From contig DATNDR010000132.1 of NCBI GenBank assembly GCA_035606945.1, forward strand, positions 71,379 through 135,378: a DNA stretch of 64,000 bases, written 5' to 3'. The notes below the pieces were generated by a model. The model did no database searches, was not told where the DNA came from, and worked only from the letters and a program-made list of their open reading frames with translations. A program made the translations under genes and the position numbers. Positions within the stretch are counted from its first letter, which is position 1. Each line of letters begins with the position of its first letter. This DNA comes from GCA-003244245 sp035606945. GTDB taxonomy: Bacteria; Actinomycetota; Actinomycetes; Mycobacteriales; Pseudonocardiaceae. This document shows positions 35,757-43,828 of the stretch, piece after piece.

Positions 35757-37711
35757 CCTCCGGAGGCGGGAGCGCAGGTTCGAATCCTGCCGGGGGCACG
35801 TACAGCATCCGCACAAGCGCCGTGCATGGCTTGGCTTGGTGCTGCTGTGCTGGGTTCGTTGGTCGTTTGGCTGATGGCTTCGACGGTGCCGGCGATCTGG
35901 GGCAAGGTGTCGGCGGGTAGCCGGATGCTGATGGTTAGGTGGTTGCCGCCGTCGGAAAGGCGCACGGTGAGGTTGGTGGCCTCGAATAGTCGCCGTAGCA
36001 GTGCCTCGGGCGCGGCGGAGAGGTGGGCGGTTAGGTAGGGCAGGGCGTCGATCAGATTTACCTGTGCAGCGTCTGGGCGGGCGGGTGCGGCGGGGTCGGC
36101 TCCTAGGGTGGCGAGGGCGGACAGGACGGCGAGGCGTTCGGTGTCCAGATCGTTGTAGGTGGCCCGGAGGGCGCGGGTGAACGGGTCGTCGGGGTCGCCG
36201 TCTTGGGCTTGGCGCAGGATCGAGTTTTGGCGGCGGGCGATGTCGGCGAGTCGTCGGTGCAGGCGTTGGCGCTCGGCGTCACGCGTTTGTGCTTCCCGGT
36301 GATCCACGGTGGCCAAATCGGCGGTGAGAATGGCGCGGCGTTGCCGGCCGAACACCCGGTCGGCGAAGAAGGCGGACACGGCGTCGAGGACGGCGGCTTC
36401 GCGGAGGTAGACGGCCGTGGGGTGTCCGGCGTAGTTGTCGGGCCGTCCTCGGTTGTTGTTTTTGGGCCAGCAGGTGTAGTAGGCGGCGTGGTGGCGTTGG
36501 TTGCCGTACATGCGTCGCCCGCAGGCGCAAAACAGCATTCCGCGCAGCAGGTAGGTGCGGCGGGTTTGGGGATGTCGGTTGGGTTGGTTGTCATCGCGTG
36601 ATCCCCGCCGAGCTTGGCGTTGTGCGGTGAGTTCGTCGTACATCCATTTGGGGATCAGCGGCTCGTGGGCTGGTTCGGGCGACCAGACCCATTTGATCGG
36701 GTCGTTGACCTTGCCGTGTCCTGAGCGTGACGCGCGTCGGTTGAACACCTGGTATCCGGTGTATTTCGGGTTCCGCAGAATCTCATACACCGAGGTCTTG
36801 CCCCAGGCGCCCCGGGCGCGGGTTTTTCCCGGCGGGATCGGCGGCGGGTATCGGGTGGGATCAGCGTTGAGCCGGTCGGCGATGGTGCCGTATCCCAGCC
36901 GGTCGTGGTAGCGCCACAGCGCGATCTGGGTCACGGTTTCCGCACGTGCCCCGTCGGGGTCGAGTCGGCTTTTGGTCTGTCCTTTGTCGGCTTTGGCGGG
37001 GTTGGGGTGTCGGTAGGTTTTCGCTCGGTAGCCGTAGGGCGGTTTGCCGATGTTCCAGCCTTCGCGGACGTGGGTGCACAACCCACCCCAGGATTGTTCC
37101 AGGGTGTTGAGTACCTCGTATTCGGCCACCGATTGATTGATCCGCCGCTGCAGAATCCGCTGGGCACGACTCCCGGTGAGCGTGATCGGCTCGTTGGCGG
37201 CGAACAACGGGACTCCGGCGCGTTCCAACGCGCGCTCGATGGACAGGCCCTCAAAGGTGCGCCGGGCTGCGCGGGACACGCTTTCGCAGATCACCACATC
37301 GAATCGGCGGCCGGGATGCCCGGCCTCGTCGAGCAACTCGGTGATGCCGCCGTCGCGCGAAATCGGGATGTCATAGCGGTCGTAATCGGTGCGCCGTCCC
37401 CGGGCGTCCAGGTCCAGCCGCCCGGATTCCACGTCATAGAAATGGGCCACGATGACCCAGGACTCCGGGATGGCCGCTTTGCCGTTGCCTAATTGCCGCA
37501 GGATCGACTGGCGCGGGTCTTGTTGGTCGTCGGTGGACGTGCGCCCCAAAAACGCCACCCGGACCTCATCACGCAGCAAGGCCAGCGGAGCACCCAACGG
37601 CGACACCGCGTAATCCGACAACCCCGACGGCCCCGAGACCGGCACGGTGACCGCGCGATCTGCTGGTCCCGGCGCAGGCGGATAGGCCGCTGATTCATCC
37701 GGTGGCTTCAT
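35687..37711 (-). CDS. Large serine recombinase (site-specific integrase)
   Basis: A 674-residue recombinase. The resolvase domain has the catalytic Ser in AFLGRTSTDDQQDPRQS (residue 59) and Arg residues in SRAARR. A recombinase domain with GKPPYGYRAKTY follows, then a zinc ribbon (LFCACGRRMYGN to YYTCW) and a coiled-coil segment (about 470-520). These enzymes integrate and excise elements by double-strand exchange. The last 37 codons pass through att core 3 and its flank, so the natural C-terminus is probably near residue 635. It overlaps the upstream gene by four bases. Confidence 0.93.
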   Translation of the reverse strand: MKPPDESAAYPPAPGPADRAVTVPVSGPSGLSDYAVSPLGAPLALLRDEVRVAFLGRTSTDDQQDPRQSILRQLGNGKAAIPESWVIVAHFYDVESGRLDLDARGRRTDYDRYDIPISRDGGITELLDEAGHPGRRFDVVICESVSRAARRTFEGLSIERALERAGVPLFAANEPITLTGSRAQRILQRRINQSVAEYEVLNTLEQSWGGLCTHVREGWNIGKPPYGYRAKTYRHPNPAKADKGQTKSRLDPDGARAETVTQIALWRYHDRLGYGTIADRLNADPTRYPPPIPPGKTRARGAWGKTSVYEILRNPKYTGYQVFNRRASRSGHGKVNDPIKWVWSPEPAHEPLIPKWMYDELTAQRQARRGSRDDNQPNRHPQTRRTYLLRGMLFCACGRRMYGNQRHHAAYYTCWPKNNNRGRPDNYAGHPTAVYLREAAVLDAVSAFFADRVFGRQRRAILTADLATVDHREAQTRDAERQRLHRRLADIARRQNSILRQAQDGDPDDPFTRALRATYNDLDTERLAVLSALATLGADPAAPARPDAAQVNLIDALPYLTAHLSAAPEALLRRLFEATNLTVRLSDGGNHLTISIRLPADTLPQIAGTVEAISQTTNEPSTAAPSQAMHGACADAVRAPGRIRTCAPASGGRYNPDHACLWCRRVLFCLLSVS
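35757..35797 (+). other. att core 3, inside recombinase reading frame
   Basis: A third exact 41-base copy of the tRNA-Arg 3' segment. It lies within the minus-strand reading frame of the large serine recombinase, where it encodes the phrase RIRTCAPASGG. Confidence 0.92.
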
Positions 37712-38217
37712 GCTGCGTCCTTGCCTTCAGGCAAATCGTGCTCTGCGGCCCACGTGAGAAGCTTAGCGATGACCGCGGTAAGGTCTTCGCGAATGCGTTG
37801 TCCCTCGGCGCCACCGACATAGGTGATGCGCCCGGAACAGTCCTGAACATTCCCGCCACGACGCTTTTGACGATACCACCAAACGGGATGATTGAATGCT
37901 GTTTCCGGGCGCTGCGCGTCCAGATTAATGCACGATTGCCTAAACGGAATGACGACCGCGCCACCCTCAGCCGCACCGCCAGTCAGCTCAACCCAGGCAT
38001 GGTCAGCAGCATCGAGGGGGCCGCCCTCGGGGGCAGCTCGGCGGCCGGCAGGCCCGTCATTCGACCCGTGCAGCCCCGCTCGGGAAGTCGCGGGATCCGT
38101 GGGACCGGGTACGACATCGGCGGGCATTTCGCTGGCGCTCCTGGCAGACGTCGGGCGGGCGCGCAGCGGCAACCCTGGACGCCTCTGAACTCCGAAAAAA
38201 CCACCGCTTTCAGACAC
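37708..38217 (-). CDS. Hypothetical protein coupled to the recombinase
   Basis: A protein of up to 169 residues; the GTG start at 38217 is uncertain and ATG 38127 is possible. The C-terminal half looks like a real domain (HPVWWYRQKRRGGN, then GQRIREDLTAVIAKLLTWAAEHDLPEGKDAA). Its stop overlaps the recombinase start as ATGA. The truncated second recombinase copy at 56.15 kb is also preceded by the end of this gene (QHDLPQDKDAA). It is therefore a conserved partner, perhaps a recombination accessory factor. That role is a guess. Confidence 0.65.
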   Translation of the reverse strand: MSESGGFFGVQRRPGLPLRARPTSARSASEMPADVVPGPTDPATSRAGLHGSNDGPAGRRAAPEGGPLDAADHAWVELTGGAAEGGAVVIPFRQSCINLDAQRPETAFNHPVWWYRQKRRGGNVQDCSGRITYVGGAEGQRIREDLTAVIAKLLTWAAEHDLPEGKDAA

Positions 38218-38716
38218 GCGAAGGCAAACTTCGGGCCAGGACTAGCGCGCTGGCCAGCGCCTCCCACCGACCACCCCGCGACCTGACCCGCGGCCAACAC
38301 CCCTCTGGACATCCAGGCTGACCAATACCCCAACACACAAGGGCTATCGGCCTACCGGCACCATCCACAGGCAGCTCGGCTGACAAGCCGCTGATAACGC
38401 CACACCACCGGATCCGCCCCGCGCCCCCGACACCAGTCGATGTGTTCACTACCTGAAAACACATACGAGTCTGGGATACCCACGGAACCCTTTCCACCCC
38501 ACCAGATCAGCCGCAACGCCCCCAGCAAGGGGTAGCGCTCTAATCGGTACCCCGTTAGGAACCCCAAGTTGATCCCCCACCTGAACCCCCAACGGCAAAA
38601 CCCGCCCAGACCACATAGGACGATCGCGGTCGTAGAACCTATGGCGTCAGCGCCGTCGTAGTAGATCAAAACGCCGTGATACGGCAACCGCATGGATGCC
38701 AGCGACAGCCCGGCGT
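38218..38716. other. No gene recognised
   Basis: About 500 bases with only short overlapping frames on the minus strand, none with a convincing start or recognisable product. Confidence 0.5.
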
Positions 38717-39010
38717 CTAGGCGGCCCAATCACTCAACACCGTGTGCAGCACCGTCAGGGCGTCACCGTTGATGCACTCGGTGAGGGGCAAGCCGCCGGG
38801 CACCACCAGCGACCAGCGGCGCCGCCGGAGTGCGCTGCACGAGTCCGCGAAGCCGCCGAGGTAAATTTCATCCTGGTAGCCGATGGTGTCCCGCCGACCA
38901 ACCAGTGGCCCGTCCTCGCCCGGTGCGATCCGACAGAAGGCGAACCCGGCGGCTTTCGCGGCGTCGAGCAGCCGCTTCGCGGCCAGCAACTCGGGGCTGT
39001 CGGTGCTCAT
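38717..39010 (-). CDS. Small hypothetical protein, last gene of XRE-linked set
   Basis: A 97-residue soluble protein beginning MSTDSPELLAAKRLLDAAKAAGF. It has a mixed alpha/beta look and ends in a helix (ALTVLHTVLSDWAA). It overlaps the preceding gene by four bases and closes a run of four small genes following an XRE regulator. Not assigned to a family. Confidence 0.65.
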   Translation of the reverse strand: MSTDSPELLAAKRLLDAAKAAGFAFCRIAPGEDGPLVGRRDTIGYQDEIYLGGFADSCSALRRRRWSLVVPGGLPLTECINGDALTVLHTVLSDWAA

Positions 39011-39243
39011 GCCCGGCCTGTCCGGGGCAGCACAGGGTAGTTGCTGGTGCGGATCGCCGCGGTGGGTGAGCAGCCGCCGTTGCCTTCCCAGGCCCGCGTG
39101 CGCCACCACGTACGCCGCCATCCCGAGTGGCGCTTCACCAACACGCCGTGCCCTGCTACGTCGGCACCATTACCCGCCGCGCCAAGCGCCGGCATGTTCT
39201 GTAGGCGGGATACGTTGTGTATGCGCTGTGCCCGGATGGTCAT
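39007..39243 (-). CDS. Small basic hypothetical protein
   Basis: A 78-residue protein rich in Arg and Trp (GWRRTWWRTRAWEGN). It overlaps both neighbours by four bases, which is the main evidence that it is translated. No family is recognised. Confidence 0.55.
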   Translation of the reverse strand: MTIRAQRIHNVSRLQNMPALGAAGNGADVAGHGVLVKRHSGWRRTWWRTRAWEGNGGCSPTAAIRTSNYPVLPRTGRA

Positions 39244-39386
39244 CGCGCCATCTCGGTCAGCGCCACGAGCCGCGCCCGCAGTGCAGCGTCGGTAAGCGCG
39301 AGCGACTGCTCGGCCAGCACGATCACCTGCCGCAGGACCACCGTTGCGGCGAGACGATCAAAGTAGCGGCGGTGGTGGTCGCTCAT
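39240..39386 (-). CDS. Small helical hypothetical protein
   Basis: A 48-residue protein starting MSDHHRRYFDRLAATVVLRQ, predicted all-helical. The start at 39386 overlaps the upstream stop as ATGA. It is supported by its position in the tightly overlapping set, not by homology. Confidence 0.55.
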   Translation of the reverse strand: MSDHHRRYFDRLAATVVLRQVIVLAEQSLALTDAALRARLVALTEMAR

Positions 39387-39610
39387 CGCGCATCGCCGAG
39401 CTGGCAGGCCGGGCACATCTGGAGCGCGTCTGGTGGCGAGGACAGGCAGGCTGGGACGCCGTCGAGCGGGTGCGCTACTGGGCGGAAGGTCAGCCCGCAC
39501 ATCGCACGCACCGTGCCGTCTGCGGCTAGCGCTGCGGCCCGGTGGGTGTCTTTATCTTGGTAGCTGCGTAAATACCAAGTCAGGGGGGTGTTGGTGGCTC
39601 GGGTGGTCAC
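39383..39610 (-). CDS. Small zinc-ribbon-like protein
   Basis: A 75-residue protein with a Trp-rich N-terminal strand (TWYLRSYQDKDTHR) and a late CPAC motif that, with Cys48 and the upstream MC, could bind zinc. It lies 50 bases after the XRE regulator and overlaps the next gene by four bases. Confidence 0.6.
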   Translation of the reverse strand: MTTRATNTPLTWYLRSYQDKDTHRAAALAADGTVRAMCGLTFRPVAHPLDGVPACLSSPPDALQMCPACQLGDAR

Positions 39611-39660
39611 GATCGAACAGCGTGAACGTGATCACCGAGTATGCGCTAGGACGCCGTGTC

Positions 39661-40872
39661 CTACCGGTGAACGCCGATGCGTGTGGCGAGCTGGCGCAGC
39701 GGCGTGGACTTGCGTCGTTCGGCGGTCAGCAGGTCGGCGACCACCGAACGCACCAGGGTTTGGTGGCGTATCCAGTCCGGTGCCATGCCCTCCGCGGTCA
39801 GCAACAACGCCAAGGCTTGGTCCTGCTGGTAGAGGTTCGCATGGGCGCACGCCCGGTCGGTCAAATGCCGGCAGCGGGCAGCCAGCGGCAACCCCGGATT
39901 GGCCGGCATGCGGGCCGCAACCTCAAGGGCAGCGGGGTAGTCCTCGGTGACCACGTGGACATCAACGGTCTGCATGGTGACCTGGCAAGGACCAAAGGGA
40001 GTTTCGTAGTCGACCCGATCGCAACCCACTCGCTGCGCTACCTCGCGGGCAGCTTGCAACAAAGTGCTCGCTTGTGCCCGCCGGTGGTCGCGGGCCGCAG
40101 CGGTGGCCGCGGTGACCAGCAGCGATCCATACGCCGACAAGTCCTGCGCGTCGACTTGTCCGTGCGGTTCGATGGCTTGGGCAGTCCGGATCGCGACCCG
40201 CTCAGCATCGGTGAACCGTCCACTGACCATCAGCTGCCAGCTCAACGAGCCCTTCAGCGCCGCGGCCAACAACGCGTCATCACCGCTGCCGGCCACATCG
40301 ATCGCACGCCGGATCGCCATAAATGCCGCGTCAGGCTGCAGCAGATGGATCAACGTGCTCCCCGCTACCCAATAGCCCCACGCCAGCTGCTCCGCGGCTC
40401 GAGCACGGGTGGTGGTATTCGTGGTGTGAAACAGGGCGCGAAGCCCGATCAAGGTCTGCGGGATCAGCCCGGTCAGCTCCTCGTACTTGCCGCTCCAATA
40501 CGCGCCCCACAAATAGCTGACCGATCGCTGGGCATCCCGCAGCGACAGCGGCTCACCGTCCACGTCACCAAGCAGATCCGCGACATCGGCGACGGCTTGC
40601 CGCAACGCCACCACACCGGCATCCGGCGCAACCTTAGGCATGTTGTCCCGACCGAGCAGCTCACCAAGGTCAACATCCAGCGCCGAGGCGATACGGTGCA
40701 GGCTCCCGATCGAGGCAGTGTGCCGACGGCCCTGCTCCAGCTTGCGGACCAAATCGGTGGACACCCCCGCCGCCGCGGCCAGATCATCCTGCGTCATCAA
40801 TGCGCCACGTCGCAGCCGCCTGATCCGCGCACCGATCGACCACGCCTCATCAACATCCACAACAGCCCTCAT
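39661..40872 (-). CDS. XRE-family transcriptional regulator with TPR-like C-terminus
   Basis: A 403-residue regulator. The helix-turn-helix domain spans about residues 12-70 (IRRLRRGALMTQDDLAAAAG, then LVRKLEQGRR and LHRIASALDVDLGELLG). The remaining 320 residues are helical, with repeated Ala-rich hairpins as in tetratricopeptide-type sensors. Regulators of this layout in Pseudonocardiaceae and Streptomyces often precede small conserved genes. It probably controls the four small genes downstream. Confidence 0.82.
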   Translation of the reverse strand: MRAVVDVDEAWSIGARIRRLRRGALMTQDDLAAAAGVSTDLVRKLEQGRRHTASIGSLHRIASALDVDLGELLGRDNMPKVAPDAGVVALRQAVADVADLLGDVDGEPLSLRDAQRSVSYLWGAYWSGKYEELTGLIPQTLIGLRALFHTTNTTTRARAAEQLAWGYWVAGSTLIHLLQPDAAFMAIRRAIDVAGSGDDALLAAALKGSLSWQLMVSGRFTDAERVAIRTAQAIEPHGQVDAQDLSAYGSLLVTAATAAARDHRRAQASTLLQAAREVAQRVGCDRVDYETPFGPCQVTMQTVDVHVVTEDYPAALEVAARMPANPGLPLAARCRHLTDRACAHANLYQQDQALALLLTAEGMAPDWIRHQTLVRSVVADLLTAERRKSTPLRQLATRIGVHR

Positions 40873-41319
40873 CTCGCCAAGATCAATCCCCCGCCGACGC
40901 CCCGGCAGCTACCCAGGGAATCGGCAACAGGCACGCAGACCAGGCTAGCGTCGCCGACCCGGCCTGGATAAAGAAACACCGATAGAGCACGTGACCAAAC
41001 CCAACCACTAAATGTCATCAGCAACGGCGAGAGGATACGGGATGTGGGAAGCGCTGCTGCTGACCTGTATTGGACACTGCTCGGACACCAGATCATCCGA
41101 CAAACCTACTAAACCATGACAACATCGCTACCGATCCGACTACCACACAATTACCGCAGCTTTTCATTGATCAGTGCTGGTGACTACGAAAATATCCCTG
41201 ACTTGGTCCTGGATCACCCCACGCCGCACCCAGATCTGCTGTCAATGGGTTGTAGTAGCCAGCGAGCTGCTCCGATGCCGATACCGTAGTAGAGCGGTAC
41301 CACTTCGGTAGTACCAGAT
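40873..41319. other. Intergenic, no gene recognised
   Basis: 447 bases with lower GC than the flanks and no supported reading frame. The promoter of the XRE set is expected here. Confidence 0.5.
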
Positions 41320-42225
41320 TCAGCTAACCATTCCACAGTTTAGGCCTGCGAGCCCGACGTTGTGCGGCGCTCGACGGATGTCGTAGAGGTCGAACGCCCT
41401 GCTGATCAGCAACGCGAGGCCTTCCACCGCGAGGACATGTTGTTCTTCGTCATGGGTGAGGTAGCCACCCACATCCGGTGACTTAGCGTCCAAATCATCG
41501 GCGTCAGGGAAGGTCACCTGCGGCAGGACGGCCCAGCGGTAGCCATGGGTGGCCCCGCTGAGAATGCGCCACATCAGCAGGTAGGTGGCGCTTAACGACA
41601 TGTCGCCTGGCTCGCTGGGGACGTGCGGTTCGTACCTGTCGATCACTTCCTCGATGAGGTCGGTGTCGTTGGGCTTCGTCGTCACATCCCTCGACTCGAA
41701 CCCGATGCTCTCGCCGGCCGTGATGGCTCGCTTCATCCACTCGGTACGCATATCGACCAGGCCTTTCATGCCGGCTACCGCTTGGTGGCTGTCGATCAGC
41801 TTTTGGTAAGCGTTGCGCTCGTTCCGCCATTCTTCGTGGGCGATGCGCAGGCCGCGGAGCTGGCGTTCGGGTCGGCTGGGGGCGTCGAGCAACCAGAGCG
41901 CGTGGGCGGCACCGAGCAGCCCGGACCGGGCGAGGGATTGAGGCGCGATGGCGAACGACATCCGGTGCTCCACTAGCACGTTCAGGTACATGTCCAAGTG
42001 GTCGACCGCGTGCGAGATGCCGTGCCAGGCCAGGTGGCTGGTTGGCACGACGGTGAACAACCGGTCGTCGGCGCCTAGGCTGCTGTTTGGGTGCACCCGC
42101 GCGGCGTCCGCACTGTTGGTGATCTCGCGCCATTCCTTCGCCCGCTCGTAGGTGCGTTCGAGGCGGTGCGTGGCGTCTGCGCTGTAGGCGGCGCCGTCGG
42201 AGTCCTGGGCGGGTTCGAGCGGCAC
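41320..42225 (-). CDS. Hypothetical helical protein
   Basis: A 301-residue, mostly helical, soluble protein without recognised catalytic motif. It shows many His, Arg and Trp residues in the middle (HGISHAVDHLDMYLNVLVEHR and LRIAHEEWRNERNAY). GTG start at 42225. It is divergent from a 60-residue gene. Not assigned to a family. Confidence 0.65.
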   Translation of the reverse strand: MPLEPAQDSDGAAYSADATHRLERTYERAKEWREITNSADAARVHPNSSLGADDRLFTVVPTSHLAWHGISHAVDHLDMYLNVLVEHRMSFAIAPQSLARSGLLGAAHALWLLDAPSRPERQLRGLRIAHEEWRNERNAYQKLIDSHQAVAGMKGLVDMRTEWMKRAITAGESIGFESRDVTTKPNDTDLIEEVIDRYEPHVPSEPGDMSLSATYLLMWRILSGATHGYRWAVLPQVTFPDADDLDAKSPDVGGYLTHDEEQHVLAVEGLALLISRAFDLYDIRRAPHNVGLAGLNCGMVS

Positions 42226-42285
42226 GGGTAGAAACGCTAACCAGACCCGGTCTGGTTAGTTCGGTTCGCCCAAACGCCGGAGCGG

Positions 42286-42468
42286 ATGGCTATCGTCTCG
42301 CACGTGGACCGCACGAGCGTGCCCTTCTCCGGCGACGAGCTGCGCTCGATCTTCGGACTGGACCCGGTCGACCTGGCCAACGCCGCTGCCATTGAGGCCC
42401 TACAGGCGGAGCTGTCGCGACAGAAAGCCCGGGAGCGCCGGAGCCGGTTTCGGGTTGTCGACGAGTAG
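42286..42468 (+). CDS. Small hypothetical protein
   Basis: A 60-residue protein beginning MAIVSHVDRTSVPFSG, with a C-terminal charged helix (IEALQAELSRQKARERRSR). A GGAG-like ribosome site lies just before the ATG. It is divergent from the 301-residue gene by 60 bases. Confidence 0.5.
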   Translation: MAIVSHVDRTSVPFSGDELRSIFGLDPVDLANAAAIEALQAELSRQKARERRSRFRVVDE

Positions 42469-42604
42469 CCCACGAGCCTGCGCTGCACCACCCTGAGCCA
42501 TCCGCTCCTGACTTGACGGTTACTCGGTGAGGTGAGGATGGCGCTTCGGTCGCTGTCGGTAGCCGCCGCGTGACAGCGGGCCGACCCATCTCAGGAGGTG
42601 CGTT

Positions 42605-42739
42605 ATGGCAGCGCTTCTCATCGGCTATCCCCAACCGGACATTCTTGGGTGGTCGGGTTCCTCGGAGGCCCACACGAAGGACGGCGACATCGGGCCGTCT
42701 AGCCCGACTGTCATTTCGCTCTGGCTAACAGCGAGCTAG
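42605..42739 (+). CDS. Possible 44-residue peptide
   Basis: A short frame starting MAALLIGYPQPDILGW, with a very good ribosome site (CAGGAGG seven bases before ATG). No homology is recognised. It could be a true small protein or the start of a lost gene. Confidence 0.35.
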   Translation: MAALLIGYPQPDILGWSGSSEAHTKDGDIGPSSPTVISLWLTAS

Positions 42740-42946
42740 CTGCGGACCCGATCAAATAGCCGTGTCCGCGCCCCAGCTGTGGTGGAGCGGGCGGTCGCCG
42801 GTACCACGTGGCCGTCCAACGTGGGAGTCGATCGTCCCCCGCACAAGGCTGTGCAGCACACGACCGGCCTGCTCGCCGCGCCGGGGCCCAAAGACACTTC
42901 TGTCGGGTGGTCCGCGCGCTGAGTCCTGGTCGGGCTAGGCGAGGTC

Positions 42947-43528
42947 GTGGTGGGCCATGGCTGTCAGACTGGCAGGGTGGTCGATCTGGAGGAGCTGAAG
43001 GTCCCCAAGGCGATGCGCCTGATCGTGGATGAGATCGTCGCGGTCAGCGACGCGGTCTGCCTGCAATTGCTCGATCAGGAGTACGCGGACCTGGCCCGTC
43101 GCGCGGTGGCCAAGTTGGCCCGCAAGCGGCCCTCGCCGCTGCGCAGCGGAACGCGGAAGGTATGGGCAGCCGGAGTGGTGTACGCGCTGGGGCAGGTCAA
43201 CTTCCTGTTCGACCCACAGACGCGGCCATACGCCACCGCTGAGGCGCTGAGCGAGGCCTTCGCGGTGGCCAAGTCCACGATGAGCAGCAAGGCCAAGCTG
43301 ATCCGTGACGGTTTGAAGATCACTTATTTCTCGGTCGAGTTCCTGCGGGCAGATCAGATCGCGGGCAATCCCCTCATTTGGATGATCACGATCGACGGCC
43401 TGCCGTGCGACGCTCGCTCCCTTCCAGTGGAGCTCCAGGCGCAGGTCTACCAGCTCGGCCTGATCCCGTACATCCCGGCGTGGGGACCAGGCCGGGATGT
43501 ACGGGATCAGAAAGCCGGCCAGGGATAG
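42947..43528 (+). CDS. DUF6398 domain protein
   Basis: A 193-residue protein with the DUF6398 pattern: PKAMRLIVDEIVAVSDAVC, then LARKRPSPLRSGTRKVWAAG, GQVNFLFD and a helix-turn-helix-like AVAKSTMSSKAKLIRDGL. Function is unknown; the helix-turn-helix-like part suggests nucleic acid binding. The last 20 codons contain one arm of a perfect 20-bp inverted repeat, so the original C-terminus may have been altered. GTG start with GAGG upstream. Confidence 0.78.
   Translation: MVGHGCQTGRVVDLEELKVPKAMRLIVDEIVAVSDAVCLQLLDQEYADLARRAVAKLARKRPSPLRSGTRKVWAAGVVYALGQVNFLFDPQTRPYATAEALSEAFAVAKSTMSSKAKLIRDGLKITYFSVEFLRADQIAGNPLIWMITIDGLPCDARSLPVELQAQVYQLGLIPYIPAWGPGRDVRDQKAGQG
43460..43510. repeat. 20-bp perfect inverted repeat at the DUF6398 gene end
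   Basis: Arms 43460-43479 (CTGATCCCGTACATCCCGGC) and 43491-43510 are exact complements around an 11-base loop, and the stop codon follows at 43526. It would form a very stable hairpin in DNA or mRNA. Confidence 0.92.
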
Positions 43529-43679
43529 GTCCGACCGTGCCGGCGAGAATGCGGATCAATACACCGTCAGCGCCCGCCGAGACCAACGCCCCCTCTACGC
43601 TCTGCTTCCTCCCACCGGCAACCAGCAGGAAGCGAATGCGTGTCCGGCGGAACGGCCGGTGCTGACGGAGTCCGCAGAC

Positions 43680-43755
43680 GAACGGTTAACGAACATTACT
43701 TGCGGCTGTTCAGGACTCCCTACCTCAAGCTGATCATCTTGTCCGATACGGATCC
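43680..43755 (+). repeat. Dispersed hairpin repeat, copy A
   Basis: First of four ~75-bp copies. It reads GAACGGTTAACGAACATTAC, then a complementary arm GCTGTTC, then CTCAAGCTGATCATCTTGTC and CGATACGGAT. Stem changes relative to other copies are G:T wobble-compatible. It lies 150 bases after the DUF6398 gene. Confidence 0.88.
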
Positions 43756-43828
43756 TTCAGCGATACACGGTGTGCTGCCGGTCGTAGCTGACGGAGGATG
43801 ACTCCGTGTGCGTTTGGCGGAGGCGCTG

